From assembly GCA_029448655.1 (NCBI GenBank), contig JACCLO010000004.1, forward strand, positions 2,666,001 to 2,730,000: a DNA stretch of 64,000 nucleotides, given 5' to 3'. Shown here piece by piece: positions 34,101 to 48,772 of this stretch. The notes below the pieces were generated by a model. The model was not told the origin of the DNA. It did not search any database and saw only the letters and a list, made by a program, of their open reading frames with translations. The DNA is from Wolfiporia cocos (Eukaryota; Basidiomycota; Agaricomycetes; Polyporales; Phaeolaceae). The first letter of the stretch is position 1, and the number at the start of each line of letters is the position of its first letter. A program made the position numbers and the translations under genes.

Positions 34101-37100
34101 TCGAAAAGGACAAGACGCCTGAAAGAATCTTGCGAGTGTATGCAAATGTCGGCGTCTGCTCGGTATCCTGGCACAGGAATGTGCATAAGTTCTTCACGAT
34201 CTTGTCTGGAGGCTGGGCTAGATCACGCTGTCCACAAAAATCAACGAAAGATGCGACCGCAACAGCCGAGCGCGTCTGCAAGTCTGCGTTTTCTTCGTTC
34301 TGTCTAGTTCATCAGTGAAGAACTGTCGAACACCCGATATACTCGCTGACCTTGATGCTATTCATGATACCCTTGACGATAGGGCTCACTTTATCTGGTA
34401 TGCTCTTGAATGCGACAAATGCAGCAGCAAATGCAGCAGCTACCCGCACGTCATACTGGGCCTTGACCTCGATGTATCTTTCGATAGAGGAGATAACCTT
34501 GACCCGCTTCTCCTTGATAATCGCCAGCTCTCGTTTCTTCGTGCGTCCCAGCATATCCTTCAACTTCGTGAACATGTCACCGACAGCAGCCTGAGCCGTG
34601 TGAATCGTGAAGCAATCTGGCTTCGTCCCAGTCACGTCGACTTCGGTCCCAAGAGACGGTATCGCGGAATGCGAGATTTTACAGTCGTAGGCGAACGACT
34701 GCAGGAGGTTGTAACATTCTCCGTGAATGCGCGCAAGTGTAAAGGCCATTTCGTGGTATGCCGCGGGAGGATCGGTCTGTAACCAGGCCAGCGTCTTGCT
34801 GCTAACCTCCGCTGCCAATGACGACTTCTCAGTGAGCAGCTGAGCCCCCTTCTCCGCTCTGACGTCGTATTCCCGCGCCCATTCCTCTGAGATGATAGCG
34901 GCGAGGAACTTCTGGAGCATACTCGTAGAGTCAACGTAATGTACGAGGATCGGTCTAAACATGTCGTCGAGCTGTAATCCATGGCCCTGAAAGCGCGATT
35001 AGGGCTACACCAGGATGACGAATGATCGATGAGCTTACTGAGTTAGGCCAGAAGGCAATGATCTGGGCCAATGCAGAAGCTGCTGCGATGCGCGCCTTCA
35101 ACACAATCTCAACAGATATCAGGGCCAGGTCCTGTAGCAACATGTTCTTGTCTACATTATGCCGCTCCGCGAGCCCATCAGGGGCTGCGGCGACAACGGG
35201 ATCGTAGAAAGTAGATGCGTCTAGTGGCAATCCCAGCGGTGTCATGAGAACTGCGTACCACTCTAGGAGGACTTGCTGTGTTATGAGCGATTCTGTCCAG
35301 CCGGATACGGATCCAAGTAATGGGAGAACCAGTTGCCAGGCGGAGAGCGTAGCATCGCGGATGTCAGAGCGCTCTTCGACGATCAGGTTCTGGTAGAGCA
35401 GGCGGAGGTAGGGGAGGGTTATCCAATCCTTCGGTAAAGTAGGCACCGTCATGAACGTAGTGAGCGTTTTGATGACAGCCAGCCGGACATTGGCAATTGT
35501 ATGGCGGAAGAAGGGGAAGAGGGTGGGAGCGAGAACGGTGATGGGCCTGGACCAAAGTCATCAAAATGCGGCGCTCATCATGCAAGATTAGGACATACGA
35601 CTGAGTCTGCTCCGCGATGATCTCAATGACTCTGTCATAGGTCACAAGTTTGCCTACAGAGATTTCAGCAAAGCTATTGATGAATCGAACGGCACGCCTA
35701 CCAAGCAGCTCCATAACGGCTCCCACGCTGGAGCTGAGGTCGTCCTTCATGTCGCTGAGGCAACTCCACAGAACAGCCAAGACTCGACTAAGCTCCTCGG
35801 GCAATTGATCTACAAGATGTGCGGCAACAGGCAGCAAGCCAGACGCAGCAACGGAACGAACATCATCGTCACGATCGCCGAGGCTGTTGGCTGTATCAGA
35901 TCTTTTCTGCGAAGAACAAGGCTGCTCACGCACCCCAAAACAGCCGCATCGACGATGCCTTTGAGAATCTCCTTGCTGCTCTGCGAGCCGTCAGCGTCTA
36001 TCGTGGCGCCATCCGTACTGACGAGGTCGTTCCTGACAGCTACTTCATATTTGATACCCAGCAGACCTGCGTGTCGGACCTCCCAGACGTGTCCCCGCTC
36101 ACCGCCCATGTCCTTCGTCTTGCTCTTGGTATGCTTGATGGCAATCGGGAAATCCTGGCAGATCATCTGGAGCAGAACAGCGTGGACACGCAGTACCGAT
36201 CGACGGGGCATGTGCAGAAGGAGCGAGGCGAGCGTCTGGGACACCGTTTCGCGAACAGGAGCAACTACCTGATACATGGTTACCTTATTGGATGTCAACC
36301 ATACTCCAGATTACAAACTGACGAACCTGATCAGACACAAAGTCACCGAATCGATCCAGCACAAAGACACAGAGGAATTTGACAGCAAGGTCATTACACC
36401 ATCGTTCGTGTGCGATCAAGTTCTCTTCCCATGACAGTCCAACTATCCAATTAAATGTAAGCCAGAAATATGCTCGCACGCAAAATGAAAACGTTACCTT
36501 GCATGCCGCCGTACTTGCCTTGCAGCTTGAGCAGTTCTCTCAGCGCCATAGCCGCGCCATGCCGCACCTCCCAAGCCGGGCTAAACAAATCTACCTCAAG
36601 TACTTTGACTAGGCCGTCCCAGACCCAACGTCCCTGCTGCACCTCTAGCGCTTTTGTCTGCTTCTCGACTTTGGGTGCTACCGCGCCACCCTTCGAAGGG
36701 TCAATAATGACTCGCTCCTGCGAGTCGTGTGGCGACTTCGGGCTGGTCATTCTACCAGATGGGCCTGCTGACTCGTCAGGAGATACTAGACGCGCTCTAA
36801 GAGAAGATAAATTTAGCGATCTTAGATTTCCACGTCGCGGCAGACCTACTTCGATTGGCCGGCAGGCGCTGTATTGTATTTCGACCCCGAGCCTTGCGTC
36901 GGCGGCGGCGCAGCAACGAACGCGTTGTTTCCAGGTTTGCGTTTCCGCTTCAGCCTGTTCCGCTCCCGCGCGGACAGGGTGGATACGTCCTCCATGGAGA
37001 CATCGGGCGTCGCGGGTGCTGGGGCTGTTGGTGTCGCCGTGCGCGAGGGCGGAGTGGGATCCCGTTGAAGCTTTACATCTGTACCATCTACTGGTGACGG

Positions 37101-37846
37101 TAGCGACGTGGCTTCCTCAGTTTTGACGGCAGGACTCATTTCTGCGTCCTGTTCTGGTTCATCAGCCACTAGCTCTTTCTCGATGTCCATGTCGTCGTCT
37201 CCGCCAAAGCTGTCAAGAAAATCAAGGCCAAGTCGTCCCATAGCTTCTTTCCTGGCTTTCTTCACTTCGGACGAGCTGGCAAGGATGCCGGTAGGTTTCA
37301 CGAACTCCTTACCAGACGAGGCGAGCAGGAGGGTGCCCTTCTCCATAAGCTCACGTACAGAGAACGACGGAAAATCTGGAGCGGGCAGAGAAGATATATC
37401 AGGAAGGATTGCTGAATCTGCATCTGGCGATGGCTGCCAAAGCGGAACGAGGGCGAAAATCTGGGATAGCGCCGTTGAGGCCGCAGAACGTGTTTCATGC
37501 GACTTGGAATGTAGATACGGTAATATCTGTAAGTAGCGAGCTTGAGCTCTGTACATTACATGAGTTGAATATAGGCCTACGCGTGCTACGACAGCCATCA
37601 GCTCCGACCAGCCAGCCTGGTCCGCGGGAGATACATGTTGACGGCTGGTCTTGACATCCTCTTCCACCAGTGATACATCGCCTATGACGCTCTTGGCGGC
37701 CAGCTGTGCGAGCTGTTTCGCGGCAGTTGTGCGCACCGAAGTTGAAGAGCCGGTATCGAGGAGGAGGAGGAGCCGGTCCAACCTGGAGGAGGGTGAGCAA
37801 TACTACGCTTGCCATATTTGAACGCGAGCGCATGCCTTGAAGTCAT
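31166..37846 (-). CDS. MOT1: MOT1/BTAF1 Snf2-family ATPase removing TBP from DNA
   Basis: Mot1 (human BTAF1) is an essential Snf2 ATPase that strips TATA-binding protein from DNA. The N-terminal HEAT repeats run from about 37.8 to 33.4 kb (RLLLLLDTGSSTSVRTTAAK, WEVRHGAAMALRELL). The ATPase follows: the Walker A loop DMGLGKTLQSI, the DEGH box (CILDEGHIIKNAKT), SGTPIQNNVLELWSLFDF, HQV-type linker VLPFLLRRLKEDVL, then motifs IV-VI (HRVLIFCQMKQMLDII, GGLGLTLTGADTVIF, DRAHRIGQKKVVNVY). The C-terminus, DLSSFMGTLGQK, matches the bridge region of the family. The family N-terminus MTSRLDRLLLLLD is recovered only if a first coding exon of 11 nt (37846-37836) is joined to 37782 by an intron beginning GC. 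Total length is about 1,850 residues. Many internal junctions were not fixed one by one. Confidence 0.93.
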
Positions 37847-38322
37847 AACGTAAGAACAGTGGCGCCGGACCGGGCGCGCCGCGTTTCAGTATAGAAGACG
37901 GTAAACGGGGTTTCTCACGGTCCCCCCCGCGACGACTGCACCTTTTATCACCTCGACCATGTGACGGAAAATTGACGGTGTCACGCGTGACTGTTACGGG
38001 TCATCTGCGTAATGAAGCTGTCACATGAAGCTGATCTTGCTTGTCAATCCTTCCTTTCCTGTGTATCCATCATGCTGTGATTCTCAGCGGCCTCTGCTGC
38101 TGTGCATGGAGTCCATCAAGACCAATCTCGACGGATTTTTACCGGAAGAGCACTGCAGAGTCTTTGTGCTGCGGTGCTCGCGGGCTTTGAAAGAGGCGGC
38201 AACATGTGGCGTGTCACAACGAGAACGCTAGAACATCAACCTTGTACAGATGCAATCTCGGATCGTCGGCATCATTTCCACGCCTCTGTTACTTTGTCCC
38301 AGCCTGCTCACCTCACATCGGC
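37847..38322. other. divergent promoter region MOT1/JmjC gene
   Basis: About 475 bp between two divergent starts. It contains the palindrome at 37980-37991 and a run of seven C at 37922-37928. No supported gene. Confidence 0.45.
37980..37991. promoter_or_regulatory. perfect 12 bp palindrome GTCACGCGTGAC with MCB core
   Basis: The palindrome has ACGCGT at its centre and lies 134 bp upstream of the MOT1 start and 332 bp upstream of the JmjC start, in their shared promoter region. A related half-site (GTGACGG) lies just upstream at 37961. A dimeric factor binding both half-sites is inference. Confidence 0.4.
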
Positions 38323-39866
38323 ATGCAGTCAGAAAGCTGGGCGCAACAACTGGTCGCTGCAGCCCTCTTGGCGCTCCAACGTGGGCCTGCGTTGCACACG
38401 GACGGTGCCAGTAAGCCTCGTATCTCCGGCGTCCAAACGGCGTAAAGTTCAATCACTGCAGGCGAACAATTGTGCGACGGCGAAGCTGCTCGACTTCTGA
38501 ACGCCTGCGCGGATGATATCTTGATGAAACACGCGCCTGGCCAGCAGCTCCCTGGCGACTTGGATCGCCTGATCCACCGAGCACATGAAGAGATGAGGCT
38601 GTCTCCTCCCAAGGCTTTGTCATATTGGAGGAGACTGTATACCGACGCCATCATCCTGCGCTCTCTGATAGACGTTTGCCAATTAGGCCGATTTGCTGAT
38701 GTAGCGCTTGCGGCCTCGTGCATAGCCAGGTTAGATCATGCTATCGTCATAGCGGGAGCTCCTGGCGAAGGCAGGCTGGAACTTGTAACGTTCCTCATTA
38801 GACAAGTTCAGTTGAACTGTCTAGGGTTTGATGCTGCCGCTGCGATTACTGACACTGCTCTGCCTCTCACTCGGAACTCTGGCGCGCTGACGCCGCTCTC
38901 GCTTGACACAGCCTCAGCATCGGTCCCACAACTTCGCTCTCCTCCCTCTTTGTCGGCTTTCGTCTCACAGTACTCCAAACATCCATTCGTCCTATCGGGT
39001 TTCATTAGCGACTGGCCTGCCTTGAATGAGCACCCCTGGCGATCCCCGGCATATCTGCGCGCCGTGGCTGGACCCGGTCGCGTGGTGCCGGTCGAGGTTG
39101 GCAGCGATTACAGGGATGACGACTGGACGCAGACGATGATGCCATGGGGCGAGTTCTTGGAGGCCCTCGAGCCAGGCGTAAAATATAAACGCATGCTGTA
39201 TCTTGCGCAGCATAACCTTCTCCTCCAATTCCCGCAACTTCGGGAGGATATCATGCTTCCCGACTATGTGTACGCGCCTCTACCTCCACCGGAGGGCTTC
39301 CCAGGCTATCGCCCTCCTGGAAACGAAGACCAGCTCGTGTTGAATGCCTGGCTTGGTCCAGCGGGCACTGTATCGCCGGCTCATACGGTGAGGGAGAACA
39401 ATACGAGATAACGCTCGATTGATGCTTGACATTCCCTGTCAATTTCAGGACCCGTACTTCAACTTCTATGGTATGTTCGATTGCCTTGCCGTGTCAACCA
39501 TCAAAGAACTAATCATGCCAATACATAGCCCAGGTTGTTGGGCAAAAAACCGTATGGCTCGCTCCTCCCGACGCAACCTCATGCATGTACCCCTATCCGC
39601 CTCCATTTTCTCAATCCGCCGCAAGCGAGCACATGCACAATCCCGCTGCAAACAACACCAACCCGTCCATGAGTAACACTTCTCAAGTAGACGTGTTTCA
39701 AGTCCCAAACCATGTACACGGAAAATGGCCGCTGTTTTGGAAAGAGGTCGTACCTCGCGCAATGAGTGTCACACTACAGCCTGGCGACTTGCTGTTCTTT
39801 CCTCCAGGCTGGTGGCACGCGATGCGCAGTGAAGAGGGAAGCTTCTCGGTATCGATGTGGTTTTGA
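38323..39866 (+). CDS. JmjC/cupin_8 Fe(II)-2-oxoglutarate oxygenase (JMJD5-like)
   Basis: JmjC-type oxygenase resembling JMJD5/KDM8, enzymes reported as histone demethylases or arginyl hydroxylases. Exons 38323-38410, 38462-39387, 39449-39470 and 39529-39866 join in frame to 457 residues. The N-terminal half is helical (LSYWRRLYTDAIILRSLIDV), followed by a cupin_8 entry (HPFVLSGFISDWPAL with HPW). The iron ligands are His337 and Asp339 in PAHTDPYFNFY and His442 in FFPPGWWHAMRSEEG. The HTD triad is split by an intron after the Thr, and the next exon is only 22 nt. A conserved AQVVGQKTVWLAPPDA follows it. The C-terminus SFSVSMWF is typical. The start is the first ATG that yields a full helical N-domain. 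It is divergent from MOT1. Confidence 0.9.
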
Positions 39867-40398
39867 TATTCCTCTCTGCAGGGCCAACTGTTGCATCTAC
39901 TCCTAATTGAAGTGCTGTGTGTGCATTTTGGAGACCACCTGCACGCGCAGGCTGCATAATGAGCACTGAAGAGGCTAGTCATGGGTATGGAGCTGCTAGG
40001 AGGCTCTCTGCTCAATATTGCTAGCCTCCTGAGTATCCCACAAGCAGCTCCAGTCTGTAAGCATCGACCCCGCCCGCCCGAGAAATCGGTACAGCCACAA
40101 GGAATCTGACGATTGATCGAATCACGCAGATGCATGACTCTCGGCAGCATCAGATAAGATCAATCAAGCTAGTAGCGCAGCGCTGATCAGGCCACAACTT
40201 AGACGCCCACAACTCCACGCTAACAACTCTCATAGTAACTCTCATAGTCTCAAAGTCCACTCCCGACCCAAGTCGGTCTCACTTGTATTTTCACTCTGAT
40301 TTGATATCTTTAACCGGGCTGCAACACCCGTCACGCTCTGCTGTCATCCGTCTTTGTGATCGCGAGCATCGTGTCTAATCTCTTCTCTCTCCGGCGAC
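39867..40398. other. intergenic stretch
   Basis: About 530 bp between two same-strand genes. A short tandem pair AACTCTCATAGT occurs near 40226-40250. Nothing else is supported. Confidence 0.4.
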
Positions 40399-43241
40399 AT
40401 GTCCACCAGCGAGCAACACACGAGACCCGATGTGAAAGAGATCAAGTCCGTCTTAACATGACACTTGACTCAGAGGTTCATCCCTGTAACCCATAACGTA
40501 CCAGAGATGCATACGACTACCTCTTCAACTCCTCCCACAGCCTGACGAAGATAAAGGATGCCGCGCTCGGAGGCCGGCTCTTTCGCGCAAAGGGCGACTC
40601 GCCCGGTGTGGCGGGGAGAAGTCTAGCCTGGAAGGTGAGTCGCGTCGCGTCAAGTGCTGTGACCCATAACGCGAGCCTTTGAGCAGCTGTTCCTGGTGCA
40701 AGGAGAGCCTCTCCAGACGCCCGCGGACGTAATATCCGTCTCGCCTCTTGAAGCTCTCCGAGCTCTGCGCAAGGAATATGTTGATCTTCTGCTGGAGAGG
40801 ATGCGCGCGCCAGACGGAAGCTATGAGGATGGACTCATTGTGCCCGGCACGGGCGCGCAGCCACCGAGGGTGGAACGGTCGGGCCAGAACCTAGAAAGGA
40901 ACAACCCACTGAGTCTGGACGATGAGGTGAATGCAGGCCTGCAGTCAGACATAATATGCAACTCGTGTTGATCTATGGCTGACAGAACCCATGGAGAGAA
41001 TGGTTCGCGTCGGTGGAGCTACGAAAGACGATCTCGCAAGACGTCGAGCGCACGTAGGTCTCAGATGCGTTGCCGGCTTGTTCCTTCACATACACGCGCC
41101 CAGGTTCCCAGACATTGGCTACTTCCGCGACACGGAAGTGCAGACGCAGCTCACGCACATCCTGTACGTGTACTCGGTCATGCACCCTGACGTCGGGTAT
41201 CGGCAAGGGATGCACGAGCTGCTCGCGCCGCTGTATTACGCTATCGACTACGACTCAATCGACGAGGCGAGCGCGCCGCGGGAAGATCCTGCAGTGAAGG
41301 AGTTCTGCGCACGGGCGTGGGTTGCTGCGGACGCGTGGGCGCTGTTCTCTGCGGTCATGCGCGGGGTGGGGAGGTGGTATGAGTGGCAGGAGACCAGATC
41401 CGCTGTGGAGAGGACGCCGTTGCCGTCCCATGTGCAGTTGAGCGCGAGCGGCGCAGGCGTGAAGCCGTATGTGGCGCCGATCGTGGAGGCGTGCAACCGC
41501 ATCCAGTCGACATACTTGAAGATGGTGGATCCTGAGCTGTGGAAGAGCATGCAAAGCGCGGGGATCGAGCCGCAAATATACGGGATGTATGACATAGATC
41601 CTCATCCTGGTCTGACGTGTGTCGACTGACAAAGGGTGTCTCAGACGATGGTTGCGACTGCTGTTCACGCGCGAATTCGACATGCACGACTCTATGCTTG
41701 TATGGGACGGGTTGTTTGCTTGCGATCCTTCATTTGACCTCGCCCAGTGGATATGCGTCGCGATGCTCCTCCGTATCCGGAATAAGCGTACGCGTACTCT
41801 GCATTCTCTGCTTAGGTTTACTAATACACGAAATAGTGATACCCTCTGACTACAGCGAACAGCTCACCTTCCTCCTCCGCTATCCATCGAACCCCCTCTC
41901 CTCATCGACCCCAGACCCGCCCACCATCCACCACGCGACGCTCCTCCTCCGCCAAGCGCTGACGCTGCAGATGTCGCCAAGCCCCGCCACAGGCGTATCT
42001 GTGATCCATGAGAATCGCAATCTGCTCGATATACCGGTGGAGGTGCCCGCACCTGCTCCCCCGCCGCCAAGAAGGGTGACGCGCGGCGGGCAGAGAGGAC
42101 AGTCGTTCTCGAACGCGTCGGGACCATCGTCCCCAGGCTTGCCGGGGAGCAGCGGAGGGAGCGCGGGGAGGTCGAGCCATTCTAGGCAGCAGTCGACACC
42201 GATGGGCTTGCCGGAGTTCTTCGCGAATCGATTGTTGGAGAAAGGCGAGAGCCTTGGTATTAACAAGACGGTAATGAATGCCATGTCCGAGCTCAAGGTA
42301 CGTCTGGGCCTGTATCTGGTGTAGCGATGGCATTCCGACATCCTGCACCACAGCGAAATCTTCCAGATATAGCGACCTCGCTCGGGCGGCTCCCGCTCAC
42401 ACCTCCGCAACATACATCTTATGCGGCGTATCCTCTTGTTGACGAGCGGCCGCCTGCGGAGCGCCCACCATGGGAACCTCGTTCGCGCTTCGAGATGGAA
42501 CGCGAAGTGTCAGATCTCCGCGCGCTTCAGAAGCGGCTCGGTGACTCGGTTGGATGGATTGTGGACACTCTCTTATTGGACGATGATGCCGAAGGCGAAA
42601 TTGATCGCGCTAAGTCAATTCGGAATAGGAAACGCGAGGCTGTAGAGTGCCTAGCGTACGTCCGTGACGTACTCAATGGCACCGTCACGGATGTCGAAGA
42701 GGATCGTTTAGTAGGTGAAGAGGAGCTCGCGAGAAGGAAGCAAGCTCAGGAGCAGCAACGCAAGGAGGCGGAGGAGGCGGCGCGACGGCAGAGGGCTGAG
42801 CCGACGCTTCCACAGCGGGCTGCGTCACCCCCCGCCGCGCGACCACAGGGCATCGCTATCCCATCAAATCCACTTTCCCCGCGTCAAGTGACGTCTCGTT
42901 CGCCGCCCCGACAGCTAGCGATGGCTCCAGTCAGCCAGTCACTCGATGCATCCCGGCCACCGCTATTCTCGTCGACATTGTCCTCTCAGAAACCCAATGC
43001 CCACACCACCCATAATACGCCGATAGCGCCATGGAACTATACCCGGTCTGATTTCTCTAATCGAGACTCCCCTATCACGACGCTTCCCCGTGTCCCGCCG
43101 CGCACGTCGATGTCTGGCCCCCAGCGCATGCCTGTGCCCGCGTCCGCATTTACGCCGCCCTCTGTGCCCGAGCCGCCGCCCCTTTCGCGCGATCAAGCTC
43201 CGCGTCGTGCTCAGCAGGACCCGCTGGGCGTGCTGCCGTAG
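40399..43241 (+). CDS. TBC1D5-like Rab GTPase-activating protein
   Basis: TBC (Tre-2/Bub2/Cdc16) domain protein close to TBC1D5, a GAP for Rab7 acting with retromer on endosomes. Exons 40399-40445, 40505-40634, 40687-40926, 40986-41053, 41104-41586, 41645-41787, 41837-42297 and 42354-43241 join in frame to 819 residues. The TBC signature is intact: LAWKLFLVQGE, NPWREWFASVELRKTISQDV, then RTFPDIGYF (the R of the IxxDxxR-like motif as DVERT), LYVYSVMHPDVGYRQGMHEL with the catalytic Gln in YRQGM, and IYGIRWLRLLFTREF. The 450-residue C-terminus is disordered and Pro/Ser-rich with one coiled coil (EELARRKQAQEQQRKEAEEA), and would supply regulatory contacts. The catalytic Arg finger position is less clear than the Gln finger. 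Confidence 0.9.
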
Positions 43242-43517
43242 TGCAGGGACTGATACTGTAGACTGCCTTGACTGCTTGTATAATTACTGTACCGATCTAT
43301 TTCTTGATGTCCTAATTTGAGAGAGTTGATTGGCCGATCAGTGGCCGAGAAGACGGGCGTCTATTGAGACGCGCGACGCGGGGAAGTCACGGGACTGGCT
43401 TCGGAGACAGACGGGATTTCGGTCGTCACTCACCGAGCATTTCGCTCTGGGAGCCTCGAGTTCACCATCTCTCTTTCTCATTGTCACCACTGCTCGACGG
43501 CGTGCACGCTGACCGCC

Positions 43518-46104
<2,587 letters not shown>

Positions 46105-46394
46105 ACTATGTGCAGGATGGGGCGATGAAGTCGCAGCCGACGAGTGTCTGGCGATCATGTAGCTATCATATTGTAATTCAGCTTTGCGCATCTCCATCGG
46201 AATTCTACGTGCATCTCGTCGTGCAGTATCAGAGCTTCAGCACTCAAGCACTCACCGGCATCATCGGTCGCGACATTAGCGTACTATTTGGAAAGGTTGC
46301 GGCGCACGCATAAAAGATTCCACAATGGGTAAGAATCAAGATTTCGCAACATTCATAGCATGACGTAGCAATTGACAGTAGGCTCGAGAGCGAT

Positions 46395-47565
46395 TTACAA
46401 GGGGTCATCAAAAGCAAAACGGCCGAATAGTGCTTCTGGGAAGTACCGCGCCCTCACTTTTCGACCACCAAAGTAGCGCCCATCTAGCTCCCTCACCGTC
46501 TTCCACGCTCCCACCGGCCCTGCGAAGAGGACGAAGATGCGGACGGTTTCCTCCGGATTCTCCGGGGGTGGGTGTACAGGGTGGACAATAACACGCTCGA
46601 CCGTGCCATTCTTCGAGCATTCGTCGCCTGCGTAGGACGAGGGGTTAGATAAATCTCAGATAAACCGCAGCAAACGCAAGTCATACCGATCTCCTCCCGG
46701 AGCTCCTCGTCCTCCACATCTTCGATACCCACCATGTTTGTGAGCACCACGACGCGGCTCGGCTCGCCGAACCGCTCGCGGTCCTCTCTCGTCTTCGCGT
46801 CCTCGTTCAAGTTCACAATCTTGCCCATCTTCGAGCCAGGGCCGATCGCCTCCTTGCCTTTGCCCTTCGCCTTGCCGCCGGCGACCTGCTCGACAGTGAG
46901 CGCGTGCACGATGCCGTTCCCGTCCGCGCCGAGCCCCTGGCCTTCCTTGTGCCCCCACTTTGCCATCAGACGAGCGGCGAAGCCATGCGGGTCGGGCCTA
47001 ACAATGCGACGGTCAGTCAGACATTATAAGCGAAGAGCTATGCGAGTACCTCTTTACTGGGGGCTCCTCCTCGACAGGGAGGCTGGCCGGCGGCGCAGAG
47101 GGCCCGGCAGATCCAGCAGGCGGCGCAAGCGCCTTCAGCTTCGCCGCGATCGCCGCAGCAGCCTCCCGGCTGCTCCTCACTTTCTCCTCCGACAACCCGG
47201 GCGGGAGCATGGGCGGCGGGGGCGGCACCGCTGGCGGGGCGAATGGGTTGTATGCCGGCTCGCGCTCAGGTGCAGGCTCGGGCGCGGCTGCGGGCGGCTG
47301 CGTGCGCGGCTGAGACAACGCGAGTCGTCGGAGATAGGCCTCCTCGCCTGTCTCGTTCGGCCAAGGAACCGCTACGGGCGGGGGAGGGGCAGCTGTGCTA
47401 GCTGCGGCGCCGAGCCCTGGGATCACGTCGTCGTCGTCGGCTGGCTGAGGCGGCTGAGGCGTGCTTGCAGACGTCTCTGGGACGGGAGAATCGAACGACG
47501 CCGAGGGACCCGGGGAGAATGAGGGTGTGCGTGCAGCAGCGAATCCGGGCTGTGGCACCGGCGCG

Positions 47566-47599
<34 letters not shown>

Positions 47600-48772
47600 A
47601 GGCAGCGGGGCGGAAACCTGCGGACATGGCAAGGCGGCGCTGGTAGGCCTCGTCGCCGGTGAGATTAACGTCCACAGCTGCTGCTGGCGGGTCGATGTGT
47701 GCGGAGCTGCCCAACCCACGGGGACGGTCATAGTCGTCTTCGTCCGGATCGTCGTAACGGCCTGAAAGCAAATCTATCCCGTGCTTCGTGTGAGAATGGT
47801 CGCGTCAACGTACCGGCTTTCCGTGGGGGCTCGTCATCCGATGCGCTGCGCTCGCTGTCCGAGTAGCTGCTGTCCCGCCGGGTTCTTTTACGCTCTTCGG
47901 CGCGGCGTCTCTCTTCCAGCATGCGCTCGCGCCGCTCCTCGCGTTCCTTGCGCTTGTAGATTTTGTACTCGTTGTAGTCGCTCGGACGCATGGGATCGTA
48001 TGGCTCGGTTGGATCCCAGACAGCAATGACAGGCGCATTTTTGTTCTGTAGAATCCCATGTGTTCACGATGCTTCTTGTGATAATGAGTTCGCTACGCAC
48101 CTTCTTCCCCTTCTTCTTACCACCACCTCCTCCGCGTCGCTCTCCTCTGTGCGCCCTGAAGCCATTGACGTCCTCGTCAAGGATCATCGACGGCGGCTTC
48201 ACCTTCTTGCCCCATCCTTGTCCTTGAGATTGCGGCTGTTCTTGCGGTGCCGGCTCTGCCGTCTTGTGTTCGACGAGGGCGGGTGGCGCGAATACGACGG
48301 CGGTGCTTGATATTGCTGCCGGCGTGGTCGTCGACGCTTGTGCAGTGGTCACCGCGGCGCCCACGGGAATACGCGGGGCTGGGGCCTTGGGCTTCTGCGC
48401 CGGGTTACGGCGAACGGGTGCGAACGCGAGACTGGCGGACCATCCTGGCGATCGCAGGGCAACCCGGGCGAACGAATAAGCATGAACGACGACTTTCGTG
48501 AATAACGAGCTCTACAACGGCAACGCTGCAGAAGAGGGAGAGATACCGGCTGTAGCCTTAACTGCGGCACCTGCATCGGGTGCTGCACCGGTGGCTGCTG
48601 GCGCATTCATTGATGGCGGCTGATCCGACAACGGCGCAGTGGGAACCTGCTTATTCTCGGTGGGAGGAGATGCATTGGAAGTAGAAGAGTCGACTTGTGG
48701 TAAGGAAGAGACAAACGCCTTGCCGGAGGAGAATTGGATTCCCCCGTAGAGACCACCAGCTCTGCTAGACAT
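46395..48772 (-). CDS. SPF45/RBM17-like splicing factor (G-patch, UHM)
   Basis: SPF45-type nuclear splicing factor, acting in 3' splice site choice. Six exons (48772-48547, 48444-48101, 48045-47814, 47761-47050, 46997-46687, 46627-46395) join in frame to 685 residues, well above the roughly 400 of animal SPF45, owing to low-complexity insertions. Conserved blocks are [35 protein letters not shown] with EYK, a basic-acidic helix rich in Arg-Glu, the G-patch ([18 protein letters not shown]) at about 508-550, then a C-terminal RRM of the UHM kind ([42 protein letters not shown]) with the R-x-F loop present as RYF. A Pro-Ala repeat is encoded by a GGAGCA hexamer array near 47565. It converges with SDH1. 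Confidence 0.92.
47565..47597 (-). repeat. GGAGCA hexamer microsatellite coding (Pro-Ala)n
   Basis: On the plus strand GGAGCA repeats about five times in tandem; read on the coding strand this gives alternating Pro and Ala in the SPF45 linker. Length variation in steps of six bases would keep the frame. Confidence 0.8.
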
